Part shown: in pieces, positions 45,671 to 54,581 of the stretch
How the letters are laid out: every line of letters starts with the position of its first letter
Numbering within the stretch: the first letter of the stretch is position 1
DNA from: Bradyrhizobium canariense
GTDB lineage: Bacteria; Pseudomonadota; Alphaproteobacteria; Rhizobiales; Xanthobacteraceae
Assembly (NCBI RefSeq): GCF_900105125.1
Contig: NZ_LT629750.1
Coordinates: forward strand, 1,984,001-2,048,000
Length of the DNA stretch: 64,000 nucleotides
Reading direction: 5' to 3'
Translations under genes and position numbers: made by a program
The notes under the pieces: model-generated
Seen by the model: only the letters and a program-made list of their open reading frames with translations
Database searches by the model: none
What the model was told of the DNA's origin: nothing

Positions 45671-46846
45671 GCCGGTGCCGCCAGAAGCTTGGGCAGCCGG
45701 ATCAGATTATAGGCCGCAAGCGCCAGGACGAAGACGGCATCCACCCGGTCGCGGCCTCGTAGCTTGACCTTGGCCAGACCAGCGGAACTCTTGATCCAGC
45801 CGAAGACTTCTTCGATGCGTTTGCGGCAACGCTGGCTGATGTCATAGCCGCTGTGACGTGTGGTACGCGCGTCGATCGCCGTCTTGCGCCGCTTGCCGGT
45901 CTTACTCAGATGTCCGTCGATCGCGATATGCGGCGTAACCGATCTATATCTCAGGTCGTGCACGAACGGCGTGACGTCATAGGCCTTATCCGCCCCCACC
46001 GTGATCCGCTTGGCGCCACCGCGCTTGTCGATCATGGCAAGCGCAATCTCCCGTTCGGCGGTGCCTGTCGCTTGGCTCACTTCACCCAAAACCGCTAAAC
46101 CATTGCGGTTCTCCATCAGCGCATGGCCCATATAGCTCAGCTTGGCCGGCTGGCCGTCTCCCTTCTTGTAAAGCCGCGCTTCAGGATCGGTCGTGCTCGC
46201 ATGGGTCTCGTTGGATCGCTTTTCCTTGTGGAAGCTACGCTCGGCATTGCGTCCCGGACCGTCCTGATCTTTGTCGCTGCCATCCTTCCGTCGGAAGCTC
46301 TTGATCGAAGCCCAAGCTTCAATCAGAGTACCGTCCACCGAGAAGTGATCGCTCGATAGCAGACGCTTGACCTTCGGCTGCGCCAAAAGCGCGCTCAGGA
46401 ACTTGGCCGCAATCTCGCCCTCAAGCAGCCGATCGCGGTTCTTCGAGAAGGTCGAATGGTCCCAGACCGCATCGTCCACCCCAAGCCCAACGAACCAGCG
46501 GAACAGAAGATCGAACTCCATCCGCTCCATCAGGTGCCGTTCCGAGCGAACCCCATAGAACGCCTGCAGGAGCATCGCCCGAAGCAACTTCTCCGGTGCA
46601 ATCGAGGGGCGGCCGAAGTCCGTGTAGAGCTTGCCGAACTCCCCAGAAAGATCGCCCAGCGCCGCATTCGCCAAGTCCCTAATCACCCGGAGCGGGTGGT
46701 CGGCGCGAACCCGAGCCTCCAGGTCCACATAACTGAAAAGCGAGCCAGACCCTTCGTCACTTCCCCGCATCGCGTCACCTCAGCAAAATCCTGTCCTAGG
46801 GAATCACGATCCAAAACGCTTCGCCAGAGACTTCTTCAACAGCCTG
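45360..46846 (-). mobile_element. IS5-family insertion sequence (1487 bp)
   Basis: Terminal inverted repeats CAGGCCGTTGAAGAAGTCT (45360-45378) and AGACTTCTTCAACAGCCTG (46828-46846) match at 18 of 19 positions. A 4-bp direct repeat CTAA lies immediately outside both ends (45356-45359 and 46847-46850), fitting the YTAR target of the IS5 group. The element has a transposase gene and a passenger ORF on the minus strand. All parts are intact, so it may be active. Confidence 0.93.
45667..46770 (-). CDS. IS5-family transposase
   Basis: A 367-residue DDE transposase. The N-terminal DUF772-type domain has RPSIAPEKLLRAMLLQAFYG and ERMEFDLLFRWFVGL. The catalytic residues are in HFSVDGTLIEAWAS (first Asp), VGADKAYDV (second Asp) and the C-terminal YDISQRCRKRIEEVFGWIKS (Glu). 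Complete and without frameshift. The start at 46770 is about 76 bp inside the right inverted repeat. It is coupled at its stop to the passenger ORF. Confidence 0.95.
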   Translation of the reverse strand: MRGSDEGSGSLFSYVDLEARVRADHPLRVIRDLANAALGDLSGEFGKLYTDFGRPSIAPEKLLRAMLLQAFYGVRSERHLMERMEFDLLFRWFVGLGVDDAVWDHSTFSKNRDRLLEGEIAAKFLSALLAQPKVKRLLSSDHFSVDGTLIEAWASIKSFRRKDGSDKDQDGPGRNAERSFHKEKRSNETHASTTDPEARLYKKGDGQPAKLSYMGHALMENRNGLAVLGEVSQATGTAEREIALAMIDKRGGAKRITVGADKAYDVTPFVHDLRYRSVTPHIAIDGHLSKTGKRRKTAIDARTTRHSGYDISQRCRKRIEEVFGWIKSSAGLAKVKLRGRDRVDAVFVLALAAYNLIRLPKLLAAPA

Positions 46847-47134
46847 CTAATCGATCAGCCCCTCGGTATCGCCGGTCTCTTTGAAAAGCGTCCTCAGCAA
46901 CCGCCATAGTTCGCGGTGCCCGGCCGTTTGGCCGCCTTGCTTGAGGTAATCCGCAATATCCATGGTGGCGGTCTGCATCTCGATGCTGCCGGCGGCGCCC
47001 GCGTCGCAATGCGCCACTTCGCGCTCGACGTACAAATTTTTGGCATCGGTATCGAAAACCAGCGTGCAGCGATCGGCGTGGGTGACCTCAGGGCCTTTCA
47101 CCTGACGATATAATTCGCGCTTGAGGAGAGCCAT
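46847..47134 (-). CDS. Conserved hypothetical protein (95 residues)
   Basis: A 95-residue soluble protein (MALLKRELYRQVKGPEVTHA start) with no domain I recognise. Its middle (DRCTLVFDTDAKNLYVEREV, AHCDAGAAGSIEM) looks like a small beta-sheet domain and the end is helical. The ORF ends TAG within the CTAA target duplication of the IS, so its 3' end is exactly restored after insertion. The gene is bracketed by two copies of the 100-bp repeat. A GGAG-like site (AGGAGCGGAAA on the minus strand) precedes the ATG. Confidence 0.8.
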   Translation of the reverse strand: MALLKRELYRQVKGPEVTHADRCTLVFDTDAKNLYVEREVAHCDAGAAGSIEMQTATMDIADYLKQGGQTAGHRELWRLLRTLFKETGDTEGLID

Positions 47135-47346
47135 TTTCCGCTCCTGTCAGGAGTGCTGACTTAATCACCCGGCGTCTCGATCATACCAATTCTTTTGATC
47201 ACGTGGCAGGCACGCCAGCGCATTTCACGCCTGCCGATGTTTTCGGGTTCCGCGCTCGGCCGTTGCCGTGAGCCTAACGTGCATGGTGCGGAAATGATCC
47301 GGCCGGGATCACGACATGAGTTCGCGATGATGCCGGAGAGTCCGCA

Positions 47347-47446
47347 GAGCCTTTTCGGTTCTGATTGAATCAGAACCGAGGCTCTAACCTTTGATTTGAC
47401 GCGTTTTCTTCACGCGAACCGGCGTCCACTTCGCTCGAAAACGCTC
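47347..47446. repeat. 100-bp repeat, copy B
   Basis: Second copy of the repeat found at 45257-45356, same orientation, differing at three positions. It begins with the AGAGCC/GGCTCT and CGGTTCTGATT/AATCAGAACCG hairpin and ends TCGCTCGAAAACGCT. It lies 22 bp after the gor stop and 213 bp upstream of the 95-residue gene start. A fragmentary relative (CTTCGCTTGAAAGCGC) is near 37388. Confidence 0.9.
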
Positions 47447-47468
47447 CGGTCCGCCGCAGCGCCCGCCC

Positions 47469-48866
47469 CTACTCCGCGGCCGCCTCACGGACATAGCGCG
47501 CGGTCGGCGTGCGCATGGTCACCAACTCTTCCGCCGCGGTCGGATGCAGCGCAAACGTCGAATCGAAATCGGCCTTGGTCGCTTTCATTTTGACCGCGAT
47601 GGCGACGGCCTGGATGATTTCGGCGGCGGCATCGCCGACGACGTGGCAGCCGACCACGCGGTCGCTGGTGCCGTCGACAACGAGCTTCATCAGGACGCGG
47701 GTGTTGCGGCCCGACATCGTCGACTTGATCGGGCGGAAATCGGCTTTGTAGATATCGACGTGGCTGAACTGCGCGCGCGCTTCGGCCTCGGTCAGCCCGA
47801 CCGTGCCGACCTCCGGCTGGGAAAATACGGCGGTCGGAATGGTCGCGTGATCGACCTGAACCGGGCGCTTGCCGAACACGGTGTCGGCGAAGGCATGGCC
47901 TTCGCGGATCGCGACCGGCGTCAGATTGATGCGGTGGGTGACGTCACCAATGGCGTAAATGTTCGGCACCGAGGTCCGCGACCAGCCATCGACCGAAATC
48001 CCGCCATTCCTTTGGTTGAGGGCGACGCCCACTTTCTCCAGCCCGAGACCGGCGACGTTCGGATGCCGTCCGATCGCAAACATCACGAGATCGGAGGCGA
48101 TGCTCGAGCCGTTCGACAGATGCGTCGTGAATTCCCGGCCGTGCCGTTCGACCTTGTCGACCTTGTTCACGGTGCAGCGCGTGAGAATGTTGATGCCCTG
48201 CTTCTCCATCTCGGCGCGCAGATGGGCGCGGACGTCCTCGTCGAAGCCGCGCAGGATATTGTCGCCGCGATAGATCACCGTCACGTCGGAGCCGAGCCCT
48301 GCGAAAATGCCGGCGAACTCCAGCGCGATATAGCCGCCGCCCTGGATCACGATGCGCTTGGGCAATTCCGGCAGATGAAACGCTTCATTCGACGAAATCA
48401 CGTGCTCGATGCCGGGGATCGCCGGGCCGTGGTTGGGCGTGCTTCCGGTGGCAATCAGGATGGTGTTCGCCCTCACCGTCCGGCCATTGCTGAGGCTGAT
48501 CGTGTGGGCGTCCTCGATCGCCGCGCGCGCTTTGACGACCTGCGCGCCGGACTTCTCCACATTGGTGGTGTAGATGCCCTCCAGCCGGGCGATTTCCTTG
48601 TCCTTGTTGGCGACCAGGGTCGGCCAGTCGAAGGTCGCGGAAGGGATCGACCAGCCAAAACCCGCGGCGTCTTCGATCTCCTGGTGAACGTGCGAGCCGA
48701 GAACGAACAGCTTCTTGGGAACGCAGCCGCGGATCACGCAGGTGCCGCCCATCCGATACTCTTCGGCAATCATCACCTGCGCGCCATAACCGGCGGCGAT
48801 CCGGGCGGCACGCACGCCGCCCGACCCGCCTCCGATCACGAACAGATCGACGTCGAACTCAGCCAT
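47469..48866 (-). CDS. gor: Glutathione-disulfide reductase
   Basis: A 465-residue FAD-dependent reductase of the pyridine-nucleotide-disulfide family, keeping glutathione reduced with NADPH. The redox-active pair is Cys43 and Cys48 in GGTCVIRGCVPKKL. The FAD site is GGGSGGVRAARIAAG, and the C-terminal HPTAAEELVTMRTP holds the active-site His and Glu. I use ATG 48866 (MAEFDVDLFV) with GGGA upstream; an in-frame ATG lies two codons before. It is the third gene of a probable minus-strand operon rpiA, DUF2059, gor. Confidence 0.94.
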   Translation of the reverse strand: MAEFDVDLFVIGGGSGGVRAARIAAGYGAQVMIAEEYRMGGTCVIRGCVPKKLFVLGSHVHQEIEDAAGFGWSIPSATFDWPTLVANKDKEIARLEGIYTTNVEKSGAQVVKARAAIEDAHTISLSNGRTVRANTILIATGSTPNHGPAIPGIEHVISSNEAFHLPELPKRIVIQGGGYIALEFAGIFAGLGSDVTVIYRGDNILRGFDEDVRAHLRAEMEKQGINILTRCTVNKVDKVERHGREFTTHLSNGSSIASDLVMFAIGRHPNVAGLGLEKVGVALNQRNGGISVDGWSRTSVPNIYAIGDVTHRINLTPVAIREGHAFADTVFGKRPVQVDHATIPTAVFSQPEVGTVGLTEAEARAQFSHVDIYKADFRPIKSTMSGRNTRVLMKLVVDGTSDRVVGCHVVGDAAAEIIQAVAIAVKMKATKADFDSTFALHPTAAEELVTMRTPTARYVREAAAE

Positions 48867-48923
48867 ATCCATTCCCGCCCGCGTTCGATGATTGCAGGGA
48901 CCAGATCCGGAATCAGATCTGGA

Positions 48924-49436
48924 TCAGATCTGCTTCCCGCGCTTGCGCATCTCGGAGCGGAACTCGGCGTTCACGGTCTCGGCAAATTGCTGCGCCCACT
49001 GGTTCATATAGGCCATGCTGCCCTGAATTGCCCGGGGTTCCGTCGTCAGCAGCTTCTGGCCCAGCGGTGACTTGTAGAAGGTCACGAGGTCCTTCAGCTC
49101 CTGTTCGGTGAAGTCGGCGGCGTAGATCTTCGCCATTCCATCGCCGATTTCCTTTTCGCGGCCGGCAAGCTTCTGGGCGACGATCACGGCGACCTCGTTG
49201 AGGTCCTTTTGATAGTTGAGGTTGGTCTGCAGCAACTGATCCTTGGTCTGTTGCACGATGTTGGGAACGGCGGCGGCATACATCCCGTCCGCGTGCTTCA
49301 TCCCCAGGATTTCCTTGGCCGCGGCAATGGCTGCCGGAGAAACCGGCTTATCCTGCTGCGCCTTGGCCGGAACGCCGGCAAAAGCGAGCCCCAGCACGAG
49401 GCCCGCGGCCGACAACATTCTCGAAAGGCTCTTCAT
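48924..49436 (-). CDS. DUF2059 periplasmic protein
   Basis: A 170-residue protein with a Sec signal peptide (LSRMLSAAGLVLGLAFAGVP, cleavage near residue 27 after AKA). The rest is DUF2059 (the FTEQELKDLVTFYKSPLGQK motif). Function is unknown; it is widely distributed in proteobacteria. ATG 49436 is chosen because AGGAG is at correct spacing. It sits between rpiA (23 bp upstream) and gor (57 bp downstream) on the same strand. Confidence 0.88.
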   Translation of the reverse strand: MKSLSRMLSAAGLVLGLAFAGVPAKAQQDKPVSPAAIAAAKEILGMKHADGMYAAAVPNIVQQTKDQLLQTNLNYQKDLNEVAVIVAQKLAGREKEIGDGMAKIYAADFTEQELKDLVTFYKSPLGQKLLTTEPRAIQGSMAYMNQWAQQFAETVNAEFRSEMRKRGKQI

Positions 49437-49459
49437 TCCGATTCTCCTCGATTGCGGCA

Positions 49460-50158
49460 TTACCGCCGTTCAACAACGCGAATTCCCTGGGCGCCCGCCA
49501 GCACCGCGGTGCTGGCGACGCCGATGAACAGGCCGTGCTCGACCACGCCCGGTATTACGCTCAGCAAGCCTGCCAGGCGGGCCGCATCGGCTATTCGGCC
49601 AAGATGGGCATCGACAATCCAGTGGCCACCATCGGTGACAAAAACGTGGCCATCTTTGCCCTTGCGGACCACCATTTGGCCGGAAACGCCGCTTTCCGCA
49701 AACGCCTTGGCCATGGCGCGCTGGGTCGCGGCGAGGCCGAATGGAACGACCTCGACCGGTAGCGGGAAGCGGCCGAGAACGTCGACCCATTTGGATTCGT
49801 CGGCGATGACGATCATGCGGTCGGACGCGGTGGCCACGATCTTCTCGCGCAGCAATGCGCCGCCGCCGCCCTTGATGACATTGAGCGCCGGATCGATTTC
49901 GTCGGCGCCATCGACCGTGAGATCGAGCCGGTCGATCGCGTCCAGCGTGGTCAGGCGGATGCCGCACCGCTCCGCATCGGCGCGGGTCACCTCCGATGTC
50001 GGCACGCCGATGACATCGAGCCCGGCGCGAACGCGCTCGCCCAGCAATTCGACGAAATGCTTGGCAGTCGAACCGGTGCCGAGGCCAAGCCTCATGCCGT
50101 CGCGCACCGCTTCAAGCGCGCGCGCCGCTGCTTGCCGTTTCAAGTCGTCCATATTCAC
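49460..50158 (-). CDS. rpiA: Ribose-5-phosphate isomerase A
   Basis: A 232-residue enzyme interconverting ribose 5-phosphate and ribulose 5-phosphate in the pentose phosphate pathway. The phosphate and active-site motifs [34 protein letters not shown] and the LREKIVA lysine are all present. Length is normal. Start GTG 50158 (with GAGG 11 bases upstream) or ATG 50152 ([13 protein letters not shown]) are both possible. First gene of the operon with DUF2059 and gor, which links NADPH-producing carbon flow and glutathione reduction. Confidence 0.93.
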   Translation of the reverse strand: MNMDDLKRQAAARALEAVRDGMRLGLGTGSTAKHFVELLGERVRAGLDVIGVPTSEVTRADAERCGIRLTTLDAIDRLDLTVDGADEIDPALNVIKGGGGALLREKIVATASDRMIVIADESKWVDVLGRFPLPVEVVPFGLAATQRAMAKAFAESGVSGQMVVRKGKDGHVFVTDGGHWIVDAHLGRIADAARLAGLLSVIPGVVEHGLFIGVASTAVLAGAQGIRVVERR

Positions 50159-50318
50159 GTGCAGGCTTGCCTCGAAAGCCGCTGCCGATCGGGCGATCGG
50201 CCATGTCCGGCCGCGGCATATCTAGCGTCGTTTTCTCGCGAGGAACAGCGCTTTACCCCCGCCATGGCCGCAATTGATCACTTTTGCTGAGCGAGGCGGA
50301 TTGGCCCCCAAATACCGG

Positions 50319-51155
50319 CTAGCGGGCCGCCGCCCGGTCCATCGCCGCCTGGATGGCGGCAAACCGCTCGTCCACCTCGCCGCGCATTTCCGGATGCGTG
50401 AACACGTAGAGTTCGTCCTCGCGGATCGCGCTCAGCACTCGCGCGGCGACCTCCGACGGGTCGAGACCGGACTGCAGGTGCTCGGCAATCTGGGCAACGA
50501 GCAGCCCGGCCGGGCTTGCGGGGTCCGGCGGCTGCGTCGCGCCATAGCGCTGCGGCCGATTGCGGCCACTTTCGCCGATGCGGGTGCGGACATACCCCGG
50601 ACAGATCACGGTCACGCCGATGCCGAGCGGCTTGAGCTGCCCTGCCAGCCCCTCGGACATGGCGACCACCGCGAACTTGCTGGCCACGTAAGGGCTGAAG
50701 CCAAGCCCGCTCTGCAGACCGGCCATCGATGCGGTGTTGACGATATGGCCGCCTTCGCCATGCGCGCGGATATGCGGCAGGAACGTACGGATGCCGTGCA
50801 GCACCCCCATCAGGTTGACGTCGAGAACCCACCGCCAATTGTCGAGCGAGATATGGTCGATGCCGCCGCCGGCGGCGACACCGGCATTGTTGCCGATCAC
50901 ATGGACGTTCCCGAACGCCTCATATGCCGCCTTCGCCGCGCGCTCGACGCTGGCAGCGTCGGCGACGTCGCAAGTCACGCCGCGGACGTCAGATCCTAGA
51001 CCGCGCAGGCCTTCGACGGCGGCGGCCAGCGCGTCGACTTCGATGTCGGCAAGCATCACCTTCATGCCCGCCTCGGCAAAGGCTTTGCCGAGCGCCAATC
51101 CGATGCCGCCGGCTCCCCCCGTGACAAAGGCTGTCTTGCCGGCAAGCTCCCGCAT
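50319..51155 (-). CDS. Short-chain dehydrogenase/reductase
   Basis: A 278-residue SDR-family oxidoreductase. TGGAGGIG is the cofactor motif near residue 11, NNAGV near 90, and the catalytic Tyr-Lys pair is YVASK after NTASMAG. The C-terminal part is extended (VFTHPEMRGEVDERFAAIQA). I start at ATG 51155 (MRELAGKTAFVTGG); the long frame upstream overlaps the promoter region of gph on the other strand and has no family sequence. Substrate unknown. It may be an alcohol or steroid type SDR. Confidence 0.88.
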   Translation of the reverse strand: MRELAGKTAFVTGGAGGIGLALGKAFAEAGMKVMLADIEVDALAAAVEGLRGLGSDVRGVTCDVADAASVERAAKAAYEAFGNVHVIGNNAGVAAGGGIDHISLDNWRWVLDVNLMGVLHGIRTFLPHIRAHGEGGHIVNTASMAGLQSGLGFSPYVASKFAVVAMSEGLAGQLKPLGIGVTVICPGYVRTRIGESGRNRPQRYGATQPPDPASPAGLLVAQIAEHLQSGLDPSEVAARVLSAIREDELYVFTHPEMRGEVDERFAAIQAAMDRAAAR

Positions 51156-51246
51156 GGTTTTTCCCGCCACTTTTGGATGATCGCCAAAATCTACCATCCC
51201 TTGCATCCCCTTGCATGATTGTACCGGGACCGGTAGCGATTTTCGA

Positions 51247-51933
51247 ATGACCTCTGTTCGCACTGTTGTCTTCGATCTCGACGGCACGCTGGTGGATACC
51301 GCGCCCGATTTGATCAACGCGCTTAACTTCGTGCTCGCGCGCGAGGGTTTGCCTCCCGTTCCCCTCGCCTCGGCGCGCACCATGATCGGCGCCGGCGCCC
51401 GGCGGATGCTCGAACGCGGCCTGGAACTGGACGGACGTACCGTTGGCCTCGCCGACATCGACCGGCTCACCAAGGATTTCATCGACCATTACGCGGCCCA
51501 TATTGCCGAGCTTTCCCGCCCGTTCGACGGACTGGAAGACGCGCTCGATGATCTCCGGTCGCGCGGCTATCAGTTCGCGGTTTGCACCAACAAGCTGGAA
51601 TGGCTGTCCAAGCTGCTGCTCGACCAGCTCGGACTGAGTTCGCGATTTGCGGCGATTTGCGGCGCGGACACTTTCGGCGTTTCAAAACCCGATCCGGTCA
51701 TCCTCAGGCAAACTCTGGCGCGCGCGGGCGGCGAGCTTTCCTCGGCGATCATGGTGGGCGATGCCGGTCCGGATATTGGCGTCGCCCGTCGCGCCGGCAT
51801 TCCCGTCATCGGCGTCGAATTTGGCTATACCGAGGTACCGATTGCCGATCTGAAGCCGGATCGGCTGATCGCTCACATGCGGGATTTGCCGGGGGCCGTC
51901 GAAAGTCTGATGCATCACCGGAACCCGGCGTAA
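51247..51933 (+). CDS. gph: Phosphoglycolate phosphatase, HAD family
   Basis: A 228-residue HAD-superfamily hydrolase. The catalytic DLDGTLVDTAPD holds the nucleophilic Asp, the VCTNKLEWLSKLLL region is motif II, and MVGDAGPDIGVARRAGIPVIG is motif IV. This matches phosphoglycolate phosphatases of the Gph type, which clear 2-phosphoglycolate made by DNA repair or RubisCO. Divergent from the SDR gene with 92 bp between. ATG 51247 is chosen; 12 earlier codons read from untranslated leader. Confidence 0.88.
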   Translation: MTSVRTVVFDLDGTLVDTAPDLINALNFVLAREGLPPVPLASARTMIGAGARRMLERGLELDGRTVGLADIDRLTKDFIDHYAAHIAELSRPFDGLEDALDDLRSRGYQFAVCTNKLEWLSKLLLDQLGLSSRFAAICGADTFGVSKPDPVILRQTLARAGGELSSAIMVGDAGPDIGVARRAGIPVIGVEFGYTEVPIADLKPDRLIAHMRDLPGAVESLMHHRNPA

Positions 51934-52081
51934 ATATCTGACATTATTATGTATTTAGATCAGCTAGTCAGCAAAATTAACCATTATTTAACGATACAGA
52001 CCCGCCCGGTTGCGCGACTGTGCCGACGCTCTTATGGTCATCAGGGGGTTGTGGCAGTTAGCCGCAGAGAGTGACGGGTTT

Positions 52082-52561
52082 ATGATGCGTCGAGTTATCG
52101 TGATTGCCGCAGCCGGCTTCGGCCTGGCCGGCTGTTCCTCCTTTTCCATGGATGCCTTCAAGCCGACGCCGCCGATGGTGCAGGTCCAGCTTGATTCGAC
52201 GCCGCAAGGCGCCGACGCCAAGACTTCGCTTGGCCCGGGTTGCAAGACCCCGTGCACGGTCTCCGTGGCCGCCCCGGACAGCGGATTCTCCGTCTCCTAC
52301 ACCATGAACAAGTTCGAGCCGGCCACCATCCCGGTCCAGGTTGTCCATGTTCCCGCTGATTTCGGCTCGCCTGCGACAACCAACATCGATCCCAATCCGG
52401 TGGTCGCGGAACTTCAGCCGCAAGGCCCGCCGCCCAAGGCAGCGCGGAAAAAAGTGATGCGGCCGAAACAGCCGAAGCCGCCCAAGAGCACCGCGGCTCC
52501 GCCCGCGGATTCGGCGTTCCCGGATTCGGGTCAATCGACCCCGCCCCCGCCCGGCCGCTGA
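52082..52561 (+). CDS. Lipoprotein with PEGA-like domain
   Basis: A 159-residue exported lipoprotein. The lipobox LAGC puts the acylated cysteine at position 18 after a hydrophobic signal. The next about 80 residues (VQLDSTPQGADAKTS, CKTPCTVSV, FSVSYTMNKFEPATIPV) follow the PEGA-type beta pattern of surface-associated domains. The last 50 residues are Lys/Pro-rich (KKVMRPKQPKPPKSTAAPP), probably reaching the wall. ATG 52082 has GAGAG upstream; an ATG one codon later is equally possible. AT-rich DNA before it may hold its promoter. Confidence 0.82.
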   Translation: MMRRVIVIAAAGFGLAGCSSFSMDAFKPTPPMVQVQLDSTPQGADAKTSLGPGCKTPCTVSVAAPDSGFSVSYTMNKFEPATIPVQVVHVPADFGSPATTNIDPNPVVAELQPQGPPPKAARKKVMRPKQPKPPKSTAAPPADSAFPDSGQSTPPPPGR

Positions 52562-52691
52562 TTGCTTGCACTGCACACACAACAATCTCCTGCAAGCTAT
52601 TGATTGTGTGCGGGTAGCATGATGCATACATTGGTGTTGTAGGGTTGCCGCCTGCGCTCGCGGCGACCGTTGCAGCAACAAGGCCGGTTGA

Positions 52692-53726
52692 ATGAATGGA
52701 CCCATATTGAGTCCGCTTGCATCGCTGTCCCGTCCGATGACCGATCCGTTCGGCCGGACGATCAGCTATTTGCGGGTATCGGTGACGGACCGCTGCGATC
52801 TGCGCTGCTTCTATTGCATGTCGGAAGACATGACATTCCTGCCCAAGGCCGATCTGCTGACGCTTGAGGAGCTTGACCGGCTTTGCTCGGCGTTCATCGC
52901 CAAGGGTGTGCGCAAGCTGCGGCTGACCGGCGGCGAACCGCTGGTCCGGCGCAATGTGATGTCGCTGGTGCGTTCGCTGTCGCGCCACCTCGGCACCGGC
53001 GCGCTCAATGAACTGACGCTGACGACCAACGGTTCACAGCTGGCGCGCTTCGCCGCCGAGTTGCGCGACTGCGGCGTGCGCCGCATCAACGTCTCCTTGG
53101 ATACGCTTGATCCCGCCAAATTCCGCGCCATCACCCGCTGGGGCGATCTCGACAAGGTGCTGGCCGGCATCGAGGCCGCGCGATCAGCCGGGCTCGCCGT
53201 GAAGATCAACGCGGTTGCGCTGAAGAACATGAACGAGGACGAGATTCCCTCGCTGATGCAATGGGCGCATGGCAAGGGCATGGCGTTGACGCTGATCGAG
53301 GTGATGCCGATGGGCGACATCGGCGAAGGACGCATCGACCAGTATGTGCCGCTGTCGCTGCTTCGCGCGCGTCTCGCCCAGCAATACACCCTGACCGACC
53401 TCGCAGATGATACCGGCGGACCGGCGCGTTACGTTCGCGTCAGCGAGACCGGCGGCAAGCTCGGTTTCATCACCCCGATGACCCATAATTTCTGCGAGTC
53501 ATGCAACCGGGTGCGGATCACCTGCACCGGCACGCTGCACACCTGCCTCGGCCACGAGGACGCCTCCGACCTGCGCAAACCGCTGCGCGCCTCCACCGAC
53601 AATGAGCTCCTCAGCGCGGCGATCGATCGCGCGATCGGCCTGAAACCCAAGGGCCACGACTTCATCATCGATCGCCGGCACAACCGGCCGAGCGTCAGCC
53701 GCCATATGAGCGTGACCGGCGGTTAA
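52692..53726 (+). CDS. moaA: GTP 3',8-cyclase MoaA
   Basis: A 344-residue radical SAM enzyme for the first step of molybdopterin cofactor synthesis. The SAM cluster is Cys35-x3-Cys39-x2-Cys42 (CDLRCFYCM). The C-terminal cluster is [18 protein letters not shown], and the protein ends in Gly-Gly, as needed for MoaA. ATG 52692 gives the longer N-terminus; an internal ATG at 52737 is an alternative start of family-like length. Moco made here would serve enzymes such as SorA about 10 kb away. Confidence 0.94.
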   Translation: MNGPILSPLASLSRPMTDPFGRTISYLRVSVTDRCDLRCFYCMSEDMTFLPKADLLTLEELDRLCSAFIAKGVRKLRLTGGEPLVRRNVMSLVRSLSRHLGTGALNELTLTTNGSQLARFAAELRDCGVRRINVSLDTLDPAKFRAITRWGDLDKVLAGIEAARSAGLAVKINAVALKNMNEDEIPSLMQWAHGKGMALTLIEVMPMGDIGEGRIDQYVPLSLLRARLAQQYTLTDLADDTGGPARYVRVSETGGKLGFITPMTHNFCESCNRVRITCTGTLHTCLGHEDASDLRKPLRASTDNELLSAAIDRAIGLKPKGHDFIIDRRHNRPSVSRHMSVTGG

Positions 53727-54041
53727 GCCCTCAGGCGGCGGATTCACCAAGCCACGCAACTGGTTGATGCCGCCTCAATTTGCCCATTTTCCGATTGACG
53801 CCGCCACCCCGCGCTGAAATGGTGCGCCGGCTTCGTGCTAGCCCGGCTGGATAAGCCGCTGAGTTCTCCTGCTCAGCCAAGACAGCAGAAGTGCAATTGG
53901 GGGAGGACCATCGTTGCAATCGCTCGTGAAGATGAGCCGCGCTTTTGCGTGTTCCGGCTCCGCGCGTTCACCACGCGCCGGCGATGCGACGCCTGTTGAA
54001 ACGATCGGCGTGCCCTAGTGGCAAGCGCCGGGGAGAAAATG
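53727..54041. other. Non-coding spacer, moaA to dctQ
   Basis: About 315 bp with no recognisable gene. GGGGGAGGACC precedes TTG at about 53920 without a matching protein. The final GGGGAG before dctQ is its ribosome-binding site. Promoter for dctQM probably lies here. Confidence 0.4.
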
Positions 54042-54581
54042 ATGCGGCCTTTATTGGCACTCAGCGCGGCGATCGACCTGGTCAACGAAAAGATAGGCTA
54101 TGTTTGCAATTTGCTCGTGCTGGCCGCCTGTCTGGTCAGCGCCGGCAACGCCATGATCCGCTACGCCTTCGGCTACAGCTCGAACGGCTGGCTCGAGCTG
54201 CAATGGTACATGTTCGCGATCCTGGTGATGTTCGGCGCGTCCTACACCTTCAAGCGCAATGAACACGTCCGGGTCGAAATCTTCTATCTGTTCCTGTCCG
54301 AGCGCGGCCAGCTTTGGCTCGACCTGATCGGCACGCTGTTCTTCCTGATCCCGTCCTGCCTGCTGCTCAGCTATTTGTCGTGGCCGTTCTTCCATCAGGC
54401 TTACGCCGTCGGTGAAATGTCGGGCAATGCCGGCGGCCTGATCCGCTGGCCGATCAAGTTCGTCATCCCCTCCGGCTTCGTGATGCTGGCGTTGCAGGGT
54501 GTCTCGGAGGTGATCAAGCGTATCGCCGCCTTGCAGGGCCAGGTGACGATCGATGCGAAGTACGAGAGGCCGACGCAATGA
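54042..54581 (+). CDS. dctQ: TRAP transporter small permease subunit DctQ
   Basis: A 179-residue four-helix membrane protein of the TRAP small subunit family. It has DLVNEKIGYVCNLLVLAACL in the first helix, the conserved KRNEHVRVEIFY loop, and FFLIPSCLLLSYLSWPFFHQ in the third. I place the start at ATG 54042, six bases after GGGGAG, rather than at GTG 54018. It overlaps dctM by ATGA. The periplasmic substrate-binding partner is not adjacent: a TRAP binding protein lies 7.4 kb away at the right window edge on the opposite strand. Confidence 0.88.
   Translation: MRPLLALSAAIDLVNEKIGYVCNLLVLAACLVSAGNAMIRYAFGYSSNGWLELQWYMFAILVMFGASYTFKRNEHVRVEIFYLFLSERGQLWLDLIGTLFFLIPSCLLLSYLSWPFFHQAYAVGEMSGNAGGLIRWPIKFVIPSGFVMLALQGVSEVIKRIAALQGQVTIDAKYERPTQ

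Noticed and set aside
45257..47446. The 100-bp repeats as ends of a composite transposon
   Set aside because: They lack transposase-type inverted ends and have no target duplication; they are in direct orientation and look like dispersed intergenic repeats with a hairpin.
51156..51482. N-terminal extension of the SDR at 50319
   Set aside because: Low-complexity Ser/Arg sequence on the antisense of gph and its promoter; MRELAGKTAFVTGG is the standard SDR start.
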